Below are positions 55,470 to 64,000 of a stretch of DNA of 64,000 nucleotides, one piece after another. The stretch's first letter is position 1; the number at the start of each line of letters is the position of its first letter. The translations under genes and the position numbers were made by a program. Under the pieces are notes generated by a model, which saw only the letters and a list, made by a program, of their open reading frames with translations, did not search any database and had not been told where the DNA came from. The DNA lies in assembly GCF_014698755.1 (NCBI RefSeq), contig NZ_JACJTO010000010.1, positions 1-64,000 on the forward strand, in the 5' to 3' direction. The stretch comes from Aphanizomenon flos-aquae FACHB-1287 (GTDB taxonomy: Bacteria > Cyanobacteriota > Cyanobacteriia > Cyanobacteriales > Nostocaceae).

Positions 55470-57773
55470 TTAAATCCGATTGGGTAAGAAAGCGATAGGG
55501 TTAACAGCACCCTTACCAGATGGATGAACTTCAAAATGAATATGAGGTCCCGTGCTAAAACCAGTGCTACCCATAGCCGCAATTTGCTGACCTTGTTGCA
55601 CCTTTTGACCAGATTGCACCAAAACTCGGCTATTATGCCCATAGCGAGTCAAACTACCATCGTTATGGCGAATATCTACAACGATACCGTAACCACCGCT
55701 ATTCCAGCCAGCTTTCTCCACCGTACCAGCAGAAGACGCATAAATCGGCGTGCCGGTTGAGTTAGCAATATCAATCCCTCTGTGCATTCTTCCCCAGCGC
55801 CAGCCATAACCAGAGGTCAGAACTCCCTTCGCAGGCCAAATATGGCCTGTACTGGCAGAATCTGATGGTAACAGATCTTCAGTAGACCGAGGCAAGTGTA
55901 TATCTACTGCTGCTATAGGTGGTAAAGCAGGAGAAACAGAAGTTCCTCGCAATTTTCCTAAAGATTCAGAGGCATTGGTACGAGCGGGAGGTACTGTTAA
56001 CTTAATACCAGATGAACTGCGAGGAGAATTCCATCTAGAGCCGGTTTTACCGGGTAGAAACTCTGGATTAATTGGCTCGTTGGTGGGAGCAGATGCTGTT
56101 ACTAGGGTTTTAGTCCGTTGATTGCTGTACGCTGGGAATACTACTTGAGGTACAGCAATCTGAATAGCATCCCCTGAAGAAACTGGGGAATTATTGGATG
56201 ATTCAACTGTGACAGGTACAGATTGACTATTATTTTCAGAACCTGTGACAGCCACACCAGCCTGTTGAGAGCGGTATTTATAACGCAATCTCTCAATTTC
56301 TGCTTGCAAGCTACGGATACGTTCATTACCCTTAGCCTTAGACACCTTTTGCACAGGTTTTTGTGGTTCCAGCTTTTGGGAGAAACTTATTGGCAATGGT
56401 GTCTCACCACCTAAGCCATAAGATTGACCGGGAGTTGGTAAAGCCTTGGGGACAACAACAGGAACAGTATTCTGCTCTTGGTTATCCGTCGCTATTGGTA
56501 TGGGAACATTAATCCGACTAGGATAATTATTCCGTTCCTGTTCCCCTGTCACTATGGGAACTGGGATACTCACACTATTTATAGTAGGCGTTTCATTTTG
56601 TCCAGGTTGCTCTGTCACTCTTGGTGAAGGAACTGTAACACTGTTATTCCTGGCCAGCAATGATCTAGGGTTAAAACTAGGAGTATTTACAGAAAAATTA
56701 TCTACGGTGCTAGAGGTTTCTGATACCTTATCCGTAGGAATAATTAGTCTTTGATTAATTTGCAGTTGATTAGGATCGCTGAGATTATTAGCTCTAACTA
56801 GCTCAGAAATTGAAGTACCGTAATTGGTAGCAATCTCTGCTAAGGTGTCTCCGGGCTGAACTTGATATGTTGATCCGGGTAGTTGTGTTATCACCTTAGG
56901 TGTCGTCGTACTAGTTTCTTGGTTTTGTTTTCCGTCAGAAATCAGCCCGGATTGTTGGGAATCAGTCAAATTCTCCGCTTGTTCTGGTGTTGATTTATTA
57001 GCTACAGTGCTTGACTGTGCTTCCTTAGTCCCAGTTTTCAATAGATTTTGGTTTTGTTCAGATCGCAACTCTGCCAAGCTATTTCTTAACCGGTTTGACT
57101 TTTCCTGTAAGCGATTTAGGGCAAATTCCTGCTGTGCTTTTAGTTGGGACTCAACATCACCCCTAGCTGATTCCTCTACTGGCAAATTTTGGGTACTGCT
57201 AGTAACCTCTTCCACCTCAGGCAACTGTGGCGCTGTCTCAGGTAGTTGGTTTCCCGCTGGTAATGTCGCCTGCACTGGGCGATCGCTCACTTCCTGTGGT
57301 GAGCGAACAGAATTTTTATCAGGGGTATTAGTTGGGGAAATTAGCTGGGATGCAGTGTCTTGGTTGCTTATTTTGTTGCTTGCAATTTGCCATTTAGCTT
57401 CAAGCCCAGGTGCTTGTGAAACTACTGTTGGTTCCAATATGGCTGAATTTGCCAATGCGCCTGCTGCTAAGACGGTTGGAGATTCCAACTTGGTGGCGGC
57501 AAATTTCATCTCAGTCTCGGAAGCAGCGGACATTGTTGAAGTTGCTTTTTGACTGCCAACAGGAGCCGCTGCTTGGGCTTGATCGCTTTGTCGAGTCACC
57601 AAAACGCCGGTTGCTATTGATATTGCCAAGCCAATCATGGCTGCCAGACGAGCTCGCACCCGGCGGGTTATTTTGGGATTGATCTCATAACTTGTTTGCT
57701 CTACCTGGGCCTCATTGCTGTTGGGGTTATTGTTCAACACAGCCTTCTCTCTTTTTTTTAATGCTCGTTTCAA
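55470..57773 (-). CDS. LysM and M23-peptidase envelope protein
   Basis: 767 residues starting at TTG 57773: a perfect AGGAGG lies six bases upstream, inside the frame that opens at GTG 57794. The N-terminus is basic, then one membrane segment (about 40-60, RLAAMIGLAISIATGVLVTRQ). A long Pro/Gln/Thr-rich region follows, with a coiled coil (about 205-240). One LysM domain (about 300-345, YQVQPGDTLAEIATNYGTS) binds peptidoglycan. The C-terminal M23 endopeptidase domain (about 645-767) has HRGIDIA, YGHNSR and HIHFEV zinc ligands, so it should be catalytically active. It cleaves peptidoglycan cross-links or activates amidases during growth and division. A long 5' gap of about 770 bp may hold its regulation. 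Confidence 0.9.
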   Translation of the reverse strand: MKRALKKREKAVLNNNPNSNEAQVEQTSYEINPKITRRVRARLAAMIGLAISIATGVLVTRQSDQAQAAAPVGSQKATSTMSAASETEMKFAATKLESPTVLAAGALANSAILEPTVVSQAPGLEAKWQIASNKISNQDTASQLISPTNTPDKNSVRSPQEVSDRPVQATLPAGNQLPETAPQLPEVEEVTSSTQNLPVEESARGDVESQLKAQQEFALNRLQEKSNRLRNSLAELRSEQNQNLLKTGTKEAQSSTVANKSTPEQAENLTDSQQSGLISDGKQNQETSTTTPKVITQLPGSTYQVQPGDTLAEIATNYGTSISELVRANNLSDPNQLQINQRLIIPTDKVSETSSTVDNFSVNTPSFNPRSLLARNNSVTVPSPRVTEQPGQNETPTINSVSIPVPIVTGEQERNNYPSRINVPIPIATDNQEQNTVPVVVPKALPTPGQSYGLGGETPLPISFSQKLEPQKPVQKVSKAKGNERIRSLQAEIERLRYKYRSQQAGVAVTGSENNSQSVPVTVESSNNSPVSSGDAIQIAVPQVVFPAYSNQRTKTLVTASAPTNEPINPEFLPGKTGSRWNSPRSSSGIKLTVPPARTNASESLGKLRGTSVSPALPPIAAVDIHLPRSTEDLLPSDSASTGHIWPAKGVLTSGYGWRWGRMHRGIDIANSTGTPIYASSAGTVEKAGWNSGGYGIVVDIRHNDGSLTRYGHNSRVLVQSGQKVQQGQQIAAMGSTGFSTGPHIHFEVHPSGKGAVNPIAFLPNRI

Positions 57774-57778
57774 AGACG

Positions 57779-57785
57779 ACCTCCT
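57779..57785 (-). promoter_or_regulatory. Perfect Shine-Dalgarno setting a TTG start
   Basis: AGGAGGT on the minus strand, with six bases between AGGAGG and TTG 57773. It decides against the upstream GTG at 57794 for the M23 peptidase gene. Confidence 0.7.
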
Positions 57786-57794
57786 AATAATCAC

Positions 57795-58549
57795 TAGCGT
57801 TTAACTGGTCTTGATTTTTAAGTTGGATATTAATTCCTGATTGAGATTACATCAAACCACATATCAAGATCACATTCACCAGAGACACTCACGCAAGATT
57901 AACTTGCTTCTCTGATTTAAACAAGTCATACACCTTGCTAAAACTTGAATTTTTCGGTGCTGTTTTGTCTAAGTCACTCCTCACAACCTAAAGATGTTCG
58001 CTCTTGACAGTTATCTACTGTCTTCACTCATTATTACTGTAAAAGCATAGAACTAAACAAATATCATAACTTGGCTAGGTCTATTGTTGCTGTTAGTTCA
58101 TGAGCTTTGACAATTTCTGTAAATGCAATCATCCTACTGTAGACACTTTCAAGATTTTTTGACTAAATCCGTTTTATCAATAGCAGACTTTACTTCTATT
58201 GTTCCCTAAAAAACAACCGTATACAATACCTGTGATTTTTGCATGGTTTTTTTGTATTTTTGAATACAAATTCATCGAAATCATTGATAGTCAAGGTCTT
58301 TGGTAATTTCCTCTTTTTTGATCCTAGGTTGAGCATTCTCTCAAGTCTATCCTTCATGGTTAGATCACTCTGAAAATATCTATACAAATTTCTTATGTTA
58401 TTTTCAGAGGAGTATCTCAGTATTTATTACTATGTACCTCCTTGTGAAAGTATGTTACACAACAATAGCATAACAGATTTTGGTGTGGTTGATCTAATAA
58501 ATCTGTTTCTATCACACTTAGTTCCAGATTTTTATTGGTGAATAATAAG
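57795..58549. other. 755-bp gap between the M23 peptidase and trmL genes
   Basis: No credible gene. The longest open frame (58196-58387, minus) is 63 codons with no recognisable features. AT-rich, no tandem repeats. The stretch likely contains the peptidase promoter; TTGACA-like boxes near 58005 lie on the plus strand and point away from it. Confidence 0.5.
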
Positions 58550-59011
58550 TTATTTTAAATAGCCTAACTGACGACGACTTTCAAATAATCCTATGGCCAC
58601 GCTGACTGATAGATTCAAGCTCCGCACTCCAGGTTCGTACATGGGAATGTACAATGTGGAGTCACAGGTGGAGAGAATAGGCTCTGGTAACCCTGCTGTT
58701 TCACTGCCAAAAAACAGCCAATCATCCGCTTGAAATTGAAAATTAATGTAATTAAAGTCACCACGAACGCTAAAACCTAAGCATCTACCCCCGCGTTGTT
58801 TATGTACATTTTTAAATGCTTCTATGGATTCATGATAGTTGAGTTTAACGTAAGGCCAATAATCTAGACCCGCTCGTTTAAGATAGCGATCGCTAATTTC
58901 AAATCCTAAGGGACCTACCAAATGTAATTCCGTGCCTGTAGCGGCACAAGTCCTAGCAATATTGCCAGTATTCGGGGGAATCTGTGGGTTGACTAAAACT
59001 ATCTGGGGCAT
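58550..59011 (-). CDS. trmL: tRNA (cytidine(34)-2'-O)-methyltransferase
   Basis: 153 residues, SPOUT-family methyltransferase of the minimal TrmL type, methylating the wobble base of Leu tRNAs. Motif 1 NPQIPPNTGNIARTCAATGTELHLVGP (about 8-34, only partly quoted: NTGNIARTCA) binds RNA and SAM. LFFGSETAGLPE (about 99-110) is motif 2, and YIPMYEPGVRSLNLSVSVAI (about 120-139) is the knotted SAM site. Length is typical. Alone on the minus strand. Confidence 0.93.
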   Translation of the reverse strand: MPQIVLVNPQIPPNTGNIARTCAATGTELHLVGPLGFEISDRYLKRAGLDYWPYVKLNYHESIEAFKNVHKQRGGRCLGFSVRGDFNYINFQFQADDWLFFGSETAGLPEPILSTCDSTLYIPMYEPGVRSLNLSVSVAIGLFESRRQLGYLK

Positions 59012-59153
59012 CTTTGGCTCATCTAAATTGTATGTTCAGAAAATTCTTTCTGTGTAAAAATCTACCAAAATCTAGAAACGATATATAGTTTTTTTTTATA
59101 TGTATGAAGTATTTCTCATGGATTATTTTTTTAAATCATTCACTGGGAGGATT

Positions 59154-59206
59154 CGTTGTCAGTTGTCGATGGTCAGTTGTCGGTGGTCAGTTGTCAGTTG
59201 TCGGTT
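59154..59206. repeat. Heptad tandem repeats upstream of gshA's 3' end
   Basis: About seven units of the GTCAGTT/GTCGGTG class between trmL and gshA. Confidence 0.85.
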
Positions 59207-59225
59207 ATTTCCTCTTACCTATTCC

Positions 59226-60365
59226 CTATTCCCTCATAGATAAACATAGTTTACTTTCTAGTTCTGTTTCCCGTTTTTGAGTAGCAATAATCGCTTGAGT
59301 AATTACACGCTGAATATCAACGCCAACTCCATGCAATTGTAACCATTGTTGGGCTTCATTACCTTCTCGCAGGATTTTTAGTAAGGGGGATAGAAAACAA
59401 CTAAAGCCCTGTTTTTTCGCAATAATCCCAACTTCTTGATAAATTTCTCCTATCCAATCTCTAGCAAGAATAATGCTACCATCTTGCCACCGCTGTAATT
59501 GGGCATCAAGACTATTAATGGCAGCGGCCATTTCGTTCTTCATGGTTAAACTAATCAATTCTGCGGGGGAAAACGGACTTTGATTTAAAGGATCAATGGT
59601 AGGATCGTTAATAATTTGGATTAATCGCGCTTCTAGTAAAGCAGTTATCGCTAATAAAGCAATAGGATCTGTAACTAAATCACAAATTCGCAATTCTAGC
59701 CGATTTAAATCATAAGGGCGGCGATCGCCATTTGGACGCACTGATGTCCATAAATGCCGTATATTTTGCATTGTCCCAGCTGTCAACTGTTCATTTACCC
59801 ATTGAATATGATCCGCATGACTAGCAAATAAGGGAATATAATCAGGGTTTTGAGGAAATACTCCCCAGCGCGTCGAATGATAACCAGTGGTTTTACCATC
59901 CAGGAAAGGAGATGAGGCACTCATAGCTAGATATAGAGGTGCTTCCATTCTAATCACTCGACAGGCACGCATTAATACTTCTGGATCACTAATACCAACA
60001 TTGATATGGACGCTGGCTGTAACTACCTTTGTGCCATAGGTTTGTTCAATGTAATCATGATAGGGATTCGTGGGGTCAGAACGGAAAAAGCGTTGGCTTC
60101 CTTGCAAAGATAATGTACTACCCGGTATCAAAGTATAATTATCTAAACCTTGGAGATAATTCCGTAACTTTCTTCTAGGACTTAATAAGGCACACAACAA
60201 ATTATCATAACTCATAGATGGCTGAGTTATGTACTCCACATTCCGGCTATCCGGTTCACGCATAAATCCATCTAAATCGGCCATAATTTTGTCCGATAGT
60301 CCCACAATTTCACCTTGAGGTGTACCAGTGTACATCTCAATTTCAAAGCCTTTTAATAAGATCAT
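59226..60365 (-). CDS. gshA: Glutamate-cysteine ligase, cyanobacterial type
   Basis: 379 residues from ATG 60365: GGAG lies six bases upstream, inside the longer frame that opens at TTG 60389. Makes gamma-glutamylcysteine, the first step to glutathione. The N-terminus LLKGFEIEMYTGTPQGEIVG and the central VTASVHINVGI, SASSPFLDGKTTGYHSTRW and LELRICDLVTDP match the cyanobacterial GCL group. Length agrees with it. Alone, followed by heptad repeats. Confidence 0.92.
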   Translation of the reverse strand: MILLKGFEIEMYTGTPQGEIVGLSDKIMADLDGFMREPDSRNVEYITQPSMSYDNLLCALLSPRRKLRNYLQGLDNYTLIPGSTLSLQGSQRFFRSDPTNPYHDYIEQTYGTKVVTASVHINVGISDPEVLMRACRVIRMEAPLYLAMSASSPFLDGKTTGYHSTRWGVFPQNPDYIPLFASHADHIQWVNEQLTAGTMQNIRHLWTSVRPNGDRRPYDLNRLELRICDLVTDPIALLAITALLEARLIQIINDPTIDPLNQSPFSPAELISLTMKNEMAAAINSLDAQLQRWQDGSIILARDWIGEIYQEVGIIAKKQGFSCFLSPLLKILREGNEAQQWLQLHGVGVDIQRVITQAIIATQKRETELESKLCLSMRE

Positions 60366-60612
60366 GTTATTCTCCAAAGCTTCTGGCAATATTTATAAAT
60401 TGTATCTAATTAGACGATTTTTTGCATTTTTTGTGTACATATCAATTTAACCCAGAAAAAAGTAATAAAAATTACTCCTTATACGCCTCTTTTTTCAACG
60501 TAGCTTTCAGGCTCTACCCCTTATAAAACAAGCTGTTTAGCCACATTGTCACCGGTTAAGGTAAAGCCATCATCCTTGAGAAAAAACTTTTTGGTTTACT
60601 GCTTTTAAAGTA

Positions 60613-60641
60613 TTGACTTGTGGTAGTAGATGTGATAATGT
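60613..60641 (+). promoter_or_regulatory. Candidate promoter for the diiron-oxygenase remnant
   Basis: TTGACT (60613-60618), 17 bases, TAATGT (60636-60641); 60 bases upstream of the old ATG at 60701. It suggests the broken gene once had its own promoter. Confidence 0.4.
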
Positions 60642-60700
60642 TACTATAGAGAAATACTTTAAGTAAAAATGTAAAAATAGCAAAATAAAACTGTGAAAAT

Positions 60701-61156
60701 ATGAGTAATTCAGTTGAGTATGTCAAGATTTAATTCTAGCTAGTCATGGTAACTGGAGATTTGATCAGCAAGTTAGTGAAAGTTTTGAAAGTCATAATGA
60801 TTCTTGATCACGCTAGGGATGAAAGTCGTCACCACGCGTACTTTGCTAGTTTATTAAAAAATATATTGTGGTTCTAACTTAAACCTCAAGATCAATCTAT
60901 AATTAGTCCGGTTTTACCAGAAATTATTTTCGCTTTTCTAGAACCTGATATTACTGCAATAAAATATTATTTGGAAGTATTGGGTTTAGAAAATAAAGAA
61001 ATAGAAATATTGGTGGAAGAATCCTATCCTCAAACAAGACTGATGCTTGGTATTAAAAAAGCAGCAAGTGCAACTTTAAAATGCTTGGAGAACAGCGGTG
61101 TTTCTGAAGAAGCATATACTGCTGAGGGGTTTAGAAAAAGCGGCTTGTTAAGTTAG
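60701..61156 (+). pseudogene. Remnant of an AurF-like diiron oxygenase
   Basis: Three pieces of one protein lie in sequence but in shifted frames. ATG 60701 gives MSNSVEYV; another frame gives DLILASHGNWRFDQQVSESF (from 60727). Then the frame from 60797 gives MILDHARDESRHHAYFASLL to an in-frame TAA after LWF, continuing as LKPQDQS...YYLEVLGLENKE and ending SGLLS at 61156. The DESRHHAYF motif is the second metal-binding ExxH site of AurF/CmlI-type N-oxygenases. Such enzymes are about 300 residues, so most of the middle is missing. Frameshift, deletion and a nonsense codon mean it is dead. The neighbouring MATE gene is intact. Confidence 0.6.
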
Positions 61157-61353
61157 TTGCAGTAGCAGTGAATACAGCATATTGCACATAACATGAGATA
61201 AAGATTTAAATTTACCGCTAGGCTATGCTTAAATAGGATTTTACTGCAAAATTCTGCTGTGGTCAAAGAATCGTAATCATATAATTTCATATTTGTGGTT
61301 ATTTATGAAATTCTCTGTAGGGCAAAACCTCTTCAAATCGGGATTTTTATACG

Positions 61354-62700
61354 ATGCTATTATTCCCCTTGTCAGGTAAATACCAATTTATCTCTCGCTT
61401 TTATCTAATTACCCTTACTAATATTTTATCTTGTACTATTATACCGTTAGCTGGTTTTACCAGTACAGTTTTTCTAGGTCATTTGACAGATATCCGCTAT
61501 TTTGCAGGTGCTTCTCTGGGTGCAATTCTTTTTGATTATATATACTTTAGTGTAGGTTTTTTACGTTTAGTAACTACAGGCATGACAGCAATAGCTGTTG
61601 GTGAAGATGACCGAGAGGCTATGTTACTAGTAGGAATACGGAATAGTGCGATCGCTTTAGGTTTGGGGATACTCATTCTGGTTATACATGAACCCTTAGG
61701 GAATTTGGGGTTTGCACTGTTTACTACTTCTCGAGAGGTCAAGGATGCTGGTCTTGCCTACTTTAATGCCCGTATTTGGGGCGCACCAGCAGTTTTACTC
61801 AACTATGTACTAATTGGCTGGTTTATTGGACAGGAAAAAAGTAGTAGGGTATTGCTAATGACCATTGTTTACAATGTGGTTAATATACTGCAAGACTACC
61901 TATATATTAACCAGTGGCATTGGGCAAGTACCGGAGCCGGAATGTCTGCTGGAATTAGCCAATATTTAATGTTGTTGACGGGGTTAATTTTCTTACTCCG
62001 TGATGTCCCTTTAAAAGAGGTAGGAGCATTAAAGGAGCAAATTTTGGAATCGTCAGGTTTCAAATCCATTGCTCGGTTGAATGGAAATCTATTTGTGAGG
62101 TCTTTAACTATTGCATTCACCTACGTCATTTTTTCCTGTTTGAGCACAACAATGGATACAATGATATTTGCTGGCAATGCCTTACTTTTACAGGTGTTAC
62201 TGCTGACTATAGATATTTTTAATGGTGTAGGAATTTCTACCGCTGCTTTAACTGGAACATTTAAAGGTGAACAGACAACTCATAAGTATTTGCCTTTATT
62301 GCAAATAGCAATAGGAACTAGTCTTTCCATAGGACTTACCTGCGCTGGTCTTTGTGTCCTTTCTCCACAAACCATATTTGGGTTGTTAACCAACCACAGC
62401 GAAATCATAGAGCTAATTAGGACCTATGTTCCTTGGTTATTAGTGGTTCTGGGGTGTGCCTCAATTTGTTTAGTTCTGGAGGGATACTTTACGGGTCTAG
62501 CGGAAGGGGTTGTTCTCCGCAATACTTTCTTAATCAGTACCTTGGCGGGATTTATCCCTCTAGCTATATCAACATGGTTTTATCACAATAACCATATGTT
62601 GTGGTTGGCTATGTCTATGTTTATGGTGATTAGAATGGTGATTCTTGGAGTATATCTGGTGAAAAGCAAAGAGTTGAAGATCGAGACCATATTAAATTAA
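61354..62700 (+). CDS. MATE-family multidrug/toxin exporter
   Basis: 448 residues with 12 membrane segments and the two-fold MATE layout. Residues 10-230 and 240-440 are the halves; FTSTVFLGHLTDIRYFAGASLGA (about 25) and RIWGAPAVLLNYVLIGWFIGQ (about 140) match the conserved helix 1-2 and helix 4-5 regions of DinF-like MATE exporters. Exports small molecules using Na+ or H+. Upstream is the AurF-like remnant, so the pair may be what is left of a small biosynthetic or resistance locus; the substrate is unknown. Relatives occur in cyanotoxin clusters, but no such genes are here. Confidence 0.88.
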   Translation: MLLFPLSGKYQFISRFYLITLTNILSCTIIPLAGFTSTVFLGHLTDIRYFAGASLGAILFDYIYFSVGFLRLVTTGMTAIAVGEDDREAMLLVGIRNSAIALGLGILILVIHEPLGNLGFALFTTSREVKDAGLAYFNARIWGAPAVLLNYVLIGWFIGQEKSSRVLLMTIVYNVVNILQDYLYINQWHWASTGAGMSAGISQYLMLLTGLIFLLRDVPLKEVGALKEQILESSGFKSIARLNGNLFVRSLTIAFTYVIFSCLSTTMDTMIFAGNALLLQVLLLTIDIFNGVGISTAALTGTFKGEQTTHKYLPLLQIAIGTSLSIGLTCAGLCVLSPQTIFGLLTNHSEIIELIRTYVPWLLVVLGCASICLVLEGYFTGLAEGVVLRNTFLISTLAGFIPLAISTWFYHNNHMLWLAMSMFMVIRMVILGVYLVKSKELKIETILN

Positions 62701-62784
62701 ATTAATACACTTAATTACAAAAACTCACAAAAGAGAGTTATTAGGTGTTGATGAAACTTCGTTGACCAAAAATCTGGGATACAA

Positions 62785-62940
62785 GCCCCGTCCTTCTAGG
62801 ACGGCTTTATGTTATAATTTGGGTATAGTCGCCATAGGGCATTGGGAGACTTTAAACGGACATAGAGGGACGATAAGACCACTTGTGGCGTGTTCCAGTG
62901 AAGTGTCAAGAATCACCGCTCCTTTAGGACGGTGAGTATG
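62785..62940 (+). mobile_element. IS200/IS605 end-fragment with tnpB 3' remnant
   Basis: Left part: hairpin CCGTCCT-TCT-AGGACGG (62788-62804). Right part: hairpin CACCG-C-TCCT-TT-AGGA-CGGTG (62914-62934). Between them an open frame ends in ETLNGHRGTIRPLVACSSEV and APLGR with stop TGA at 62933-62935, which looks like a TnpB (OrfB) C-terminus in cyanobacteria. tnpA and most of tnpB are absent, so this is a small nonautonomous derivative or leftover. Confidence 0.6.
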
Positions 62941-62987
62941 TCAATCCTGCTATAGTTCATACTTTAAATTGCCAGTAAGAATAGACA

Positions 62988-63020
62988 TAAAAAACCCCCA
63001 AATATATTGAAACTGGGGGC
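62988..63020 (-). terminator. Terminator after nadK
   Basis: Minus-strand CCCCCA (63019-63014) pairs with TGGGGG (63000-62995), followed by TTTTTTATG. Confidence 0.8.
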
Positions 63021-63080
63021 GAAAATGAATTGACGATTATGGGCGTACCGGGGCAAAAGTTTAGAAAATAAACATAAACA

Positions 63081-64000
63081 TCAATTGCGGTGATTATTGT
63101 TGTAGCGAACCCTTGTTCCCGCCCAAAGTAACTTCTCCCGCAAAGTTTGATAATATGAATTATTTGCCCGTAACACAATAAACTTAGCGCGACAATCAGC
63201 CATTCGCACATCAACACGGTGTCCTGGCCAAATAGAAGTAGATAACACACCATCCATCCATAGTTTGGTACTTAAATCATAATCGCCCAAAGGCCAAATA
63301 CTGACCACAGAACCAGGAGGTAAGACAAGGGGACGACTTGAAAGACTCATGGGACAAATGGGAGTGATGGTAATTGCCTCCATACCATCGTGAATAATTG
63401 GCCCACTAGCGGAAACAGTATAACCAGTAGAACCTGTGGGAGTAGAGATAATTAATCCATCTCCCACATATTGATCAACTATCTCACCATCAATTTCCAT
63501 TTCTAGAATTGAGGTAATCATTCTGTCAGCAGAAGCGGGTTTGACGCAAAACTCATTTAAACTCCAGTAACTTTCGGTTACTGGTTCTAAATTTGATCCA
63601 GTCCCCTCATATACCGCTGCTTGTAACATCATCCGCCGTTGAATAGCATAACGATCTTCTAACAGCCTGTCCCAAACTATTTCTGGATCTTGAAACTCGT
63701 CTACTGACTCAGTTAAAAATCCTAAATGGCCGCCGACGTTGACTCCAAGGATAGGAATATTGGCTGGGGCTAAATGTCTAGCGCCGGTTAAGACAGTACC
63801 ATCACCACCCAGTACCAAGGCCAGATCAATGGGTTGATTAGCAGAGGCCAAAAAAACCGGATAGGGGTTATCTTTCGGCCCGCTAGGTCCCATCAATACT
63901 TGACACTGACGATTTTCTAGTTGTTTAGCACAGAGTTCTGCCCAGCGTTTACTCTGGGGATCTCGAGCTTTATAAGCAATGATTACCTGCTTGAGTTGCA
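63081..64000 (-). CDS. nadK: NAD kinase, start codon cut by the window edge
   Basis: Open from the window end (about 306 codons) to TAA at 63081. Phosphorylates NAD to NADP. GGDGTVLTGARHL (about 64-76) is the conserved GGDG catalytic motif, NVGGHLGFL (about 88) follows, NEFCVKPASADRM and DGLIISTPTGSTGYTVSASG hold the substrate site, and DGMEAITITPICP is the family's C-terminal motif. The last bases read, on the minus strand, TGCAACTCAAGCAGG, so with an A at 64001 the start would be ATG CAA CTC (MQLKQVIIAYKA). That start fits this family; the missing base is inferred. Confidence 0.93.
   Translation of the reverse strand, partial: QLKQVIIAYKARDPQSKRWAELCAKQLENRQCQVLMGPSGPKDNPYPVFLASANQPIDLALVLGGDGTVLTGARHLAPANIPILGVNVGGHLGFLTESVDEFQDPEIVWDRLLEDRYAIQRRMMLQAAVYEGTGSNLEPVTESYWSLNEFCVKPASADRMITSILEMEIDGEIVDQYVGDGLIISTPTGSTGYTVSASGPIIHDGMEAITITPICPMSLSSRPLVLPPGSVVSIWPLGDYDLSTKLWMDGVLSTSIWPGHRVDVRMADCRAKFIVLRANNSYYQTLREKLLWAGTRVRYNNNHRN

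Noticed and set aside
58196..58387. 63-codon minus-strand ORF in the gap before trmL
   Set aside because: No ribosome site, no recognisable motif, and it ends in AT-rich DNA; too short to support.
61354..62700. MATE gene as part of a saxitoxin or guanitoxin cluster
   Set aside because: MATE exporters occur in such clusters, but no other sxt or gnt genes are in the window; only the AurF-like remnant is adjacent.

Overview
The window is chromosomal DNA of a filamentous (Nostocales-type) cyanobacterium. Support for this: AT-rich composition, scattered HIP1 octamers (GCGATCGC, e.g. 2399, 9234, 10320, 18702, 43812, 58887), heptanucleotide tandem repeats of the 'gtcagtt' type between genes, plant/cyanobacterial-type GshA, a CyRepA1-family Rep protein and an aeruginosin-type peptide cluster. 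No species is assigned.

Region 1-22 kb is mostly housekeeping, interleaved with repeats: an edge-truncated TPR protein, murJ, a lumenal pentapeptide-repeat protein, an LCP-family protein, mannose-1-P guanylyltransferase, a ferrochelatase-like protein with a natural His6 tail, mgtE, pyrB, two unknown proteins, a Ser/Thr kinase with an SH3-like extracytoplasmic part, a plasmid-type replication protein (CyRepA1/DUF3854) sitting between chromosomal genes, a TPR protein, tRNA-Lys, an aldose-1-epimerase homologue, pdhA and tatC. Three copies (plus one fragment) of a MITE-like repeat with inverted ends lie at 2.9, 7.9, 11.4 and 17.5 kb.

Region 22-25.7 kb holds a long gene-poor stretch with a strong hairpin, a tiny secreted peptide, a probable Tse2-like ADP-ribosyltransferase toxin with a candidate partner, and lnt. 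The partner gene runs head-on into the 3' end of lnt, so about 128 bp is coding on both strands.

Region 25.7-47.6 kb (all minus strand) is an aeruginosin-family NRPS cluster: aerD-aerE-aerF (prephenate decarboxylase, cupin isomerase and SDR, making the Choi bicyclic residue), aerG (C-A-PCP), aerB (docking domain-C-A-PCP-E), an SDR, aerA (A-KR-PCP loading module), an MFS exporter, and a terminal C-A-PCP-reductase module that should release an aldehyde or alcohol. Gene order does not follow biosynthetic order. No glycosyltransferase, halogenase or sulfotransferase is present. lnt starts inside the stop codon of the last NRPS gene. Predicted product: an (hydroxy)phenyllactyl - D-amino acid - Choi - reduced C-terminal residue tetrapeptide, a likely serine protease inhibitor.

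Region 47.9-64 kb returns to housekeeping: gyrA with an acidic insert, a CxxC heavy-metal-binding small protein, a membrane coiled-coil/TPR protein with three near-identical 174-bp repeats, clpS with a DUF2103 gene, tRNA-Met(CAU), a LysM-M23 envelope peptidase, trmL, gshA, the wreck of an AurF-like diiron oxygenase next to an intact MATE exporter, an IS200/IS605 (tnpB) end-fragment, and nadK cut at the window edge.
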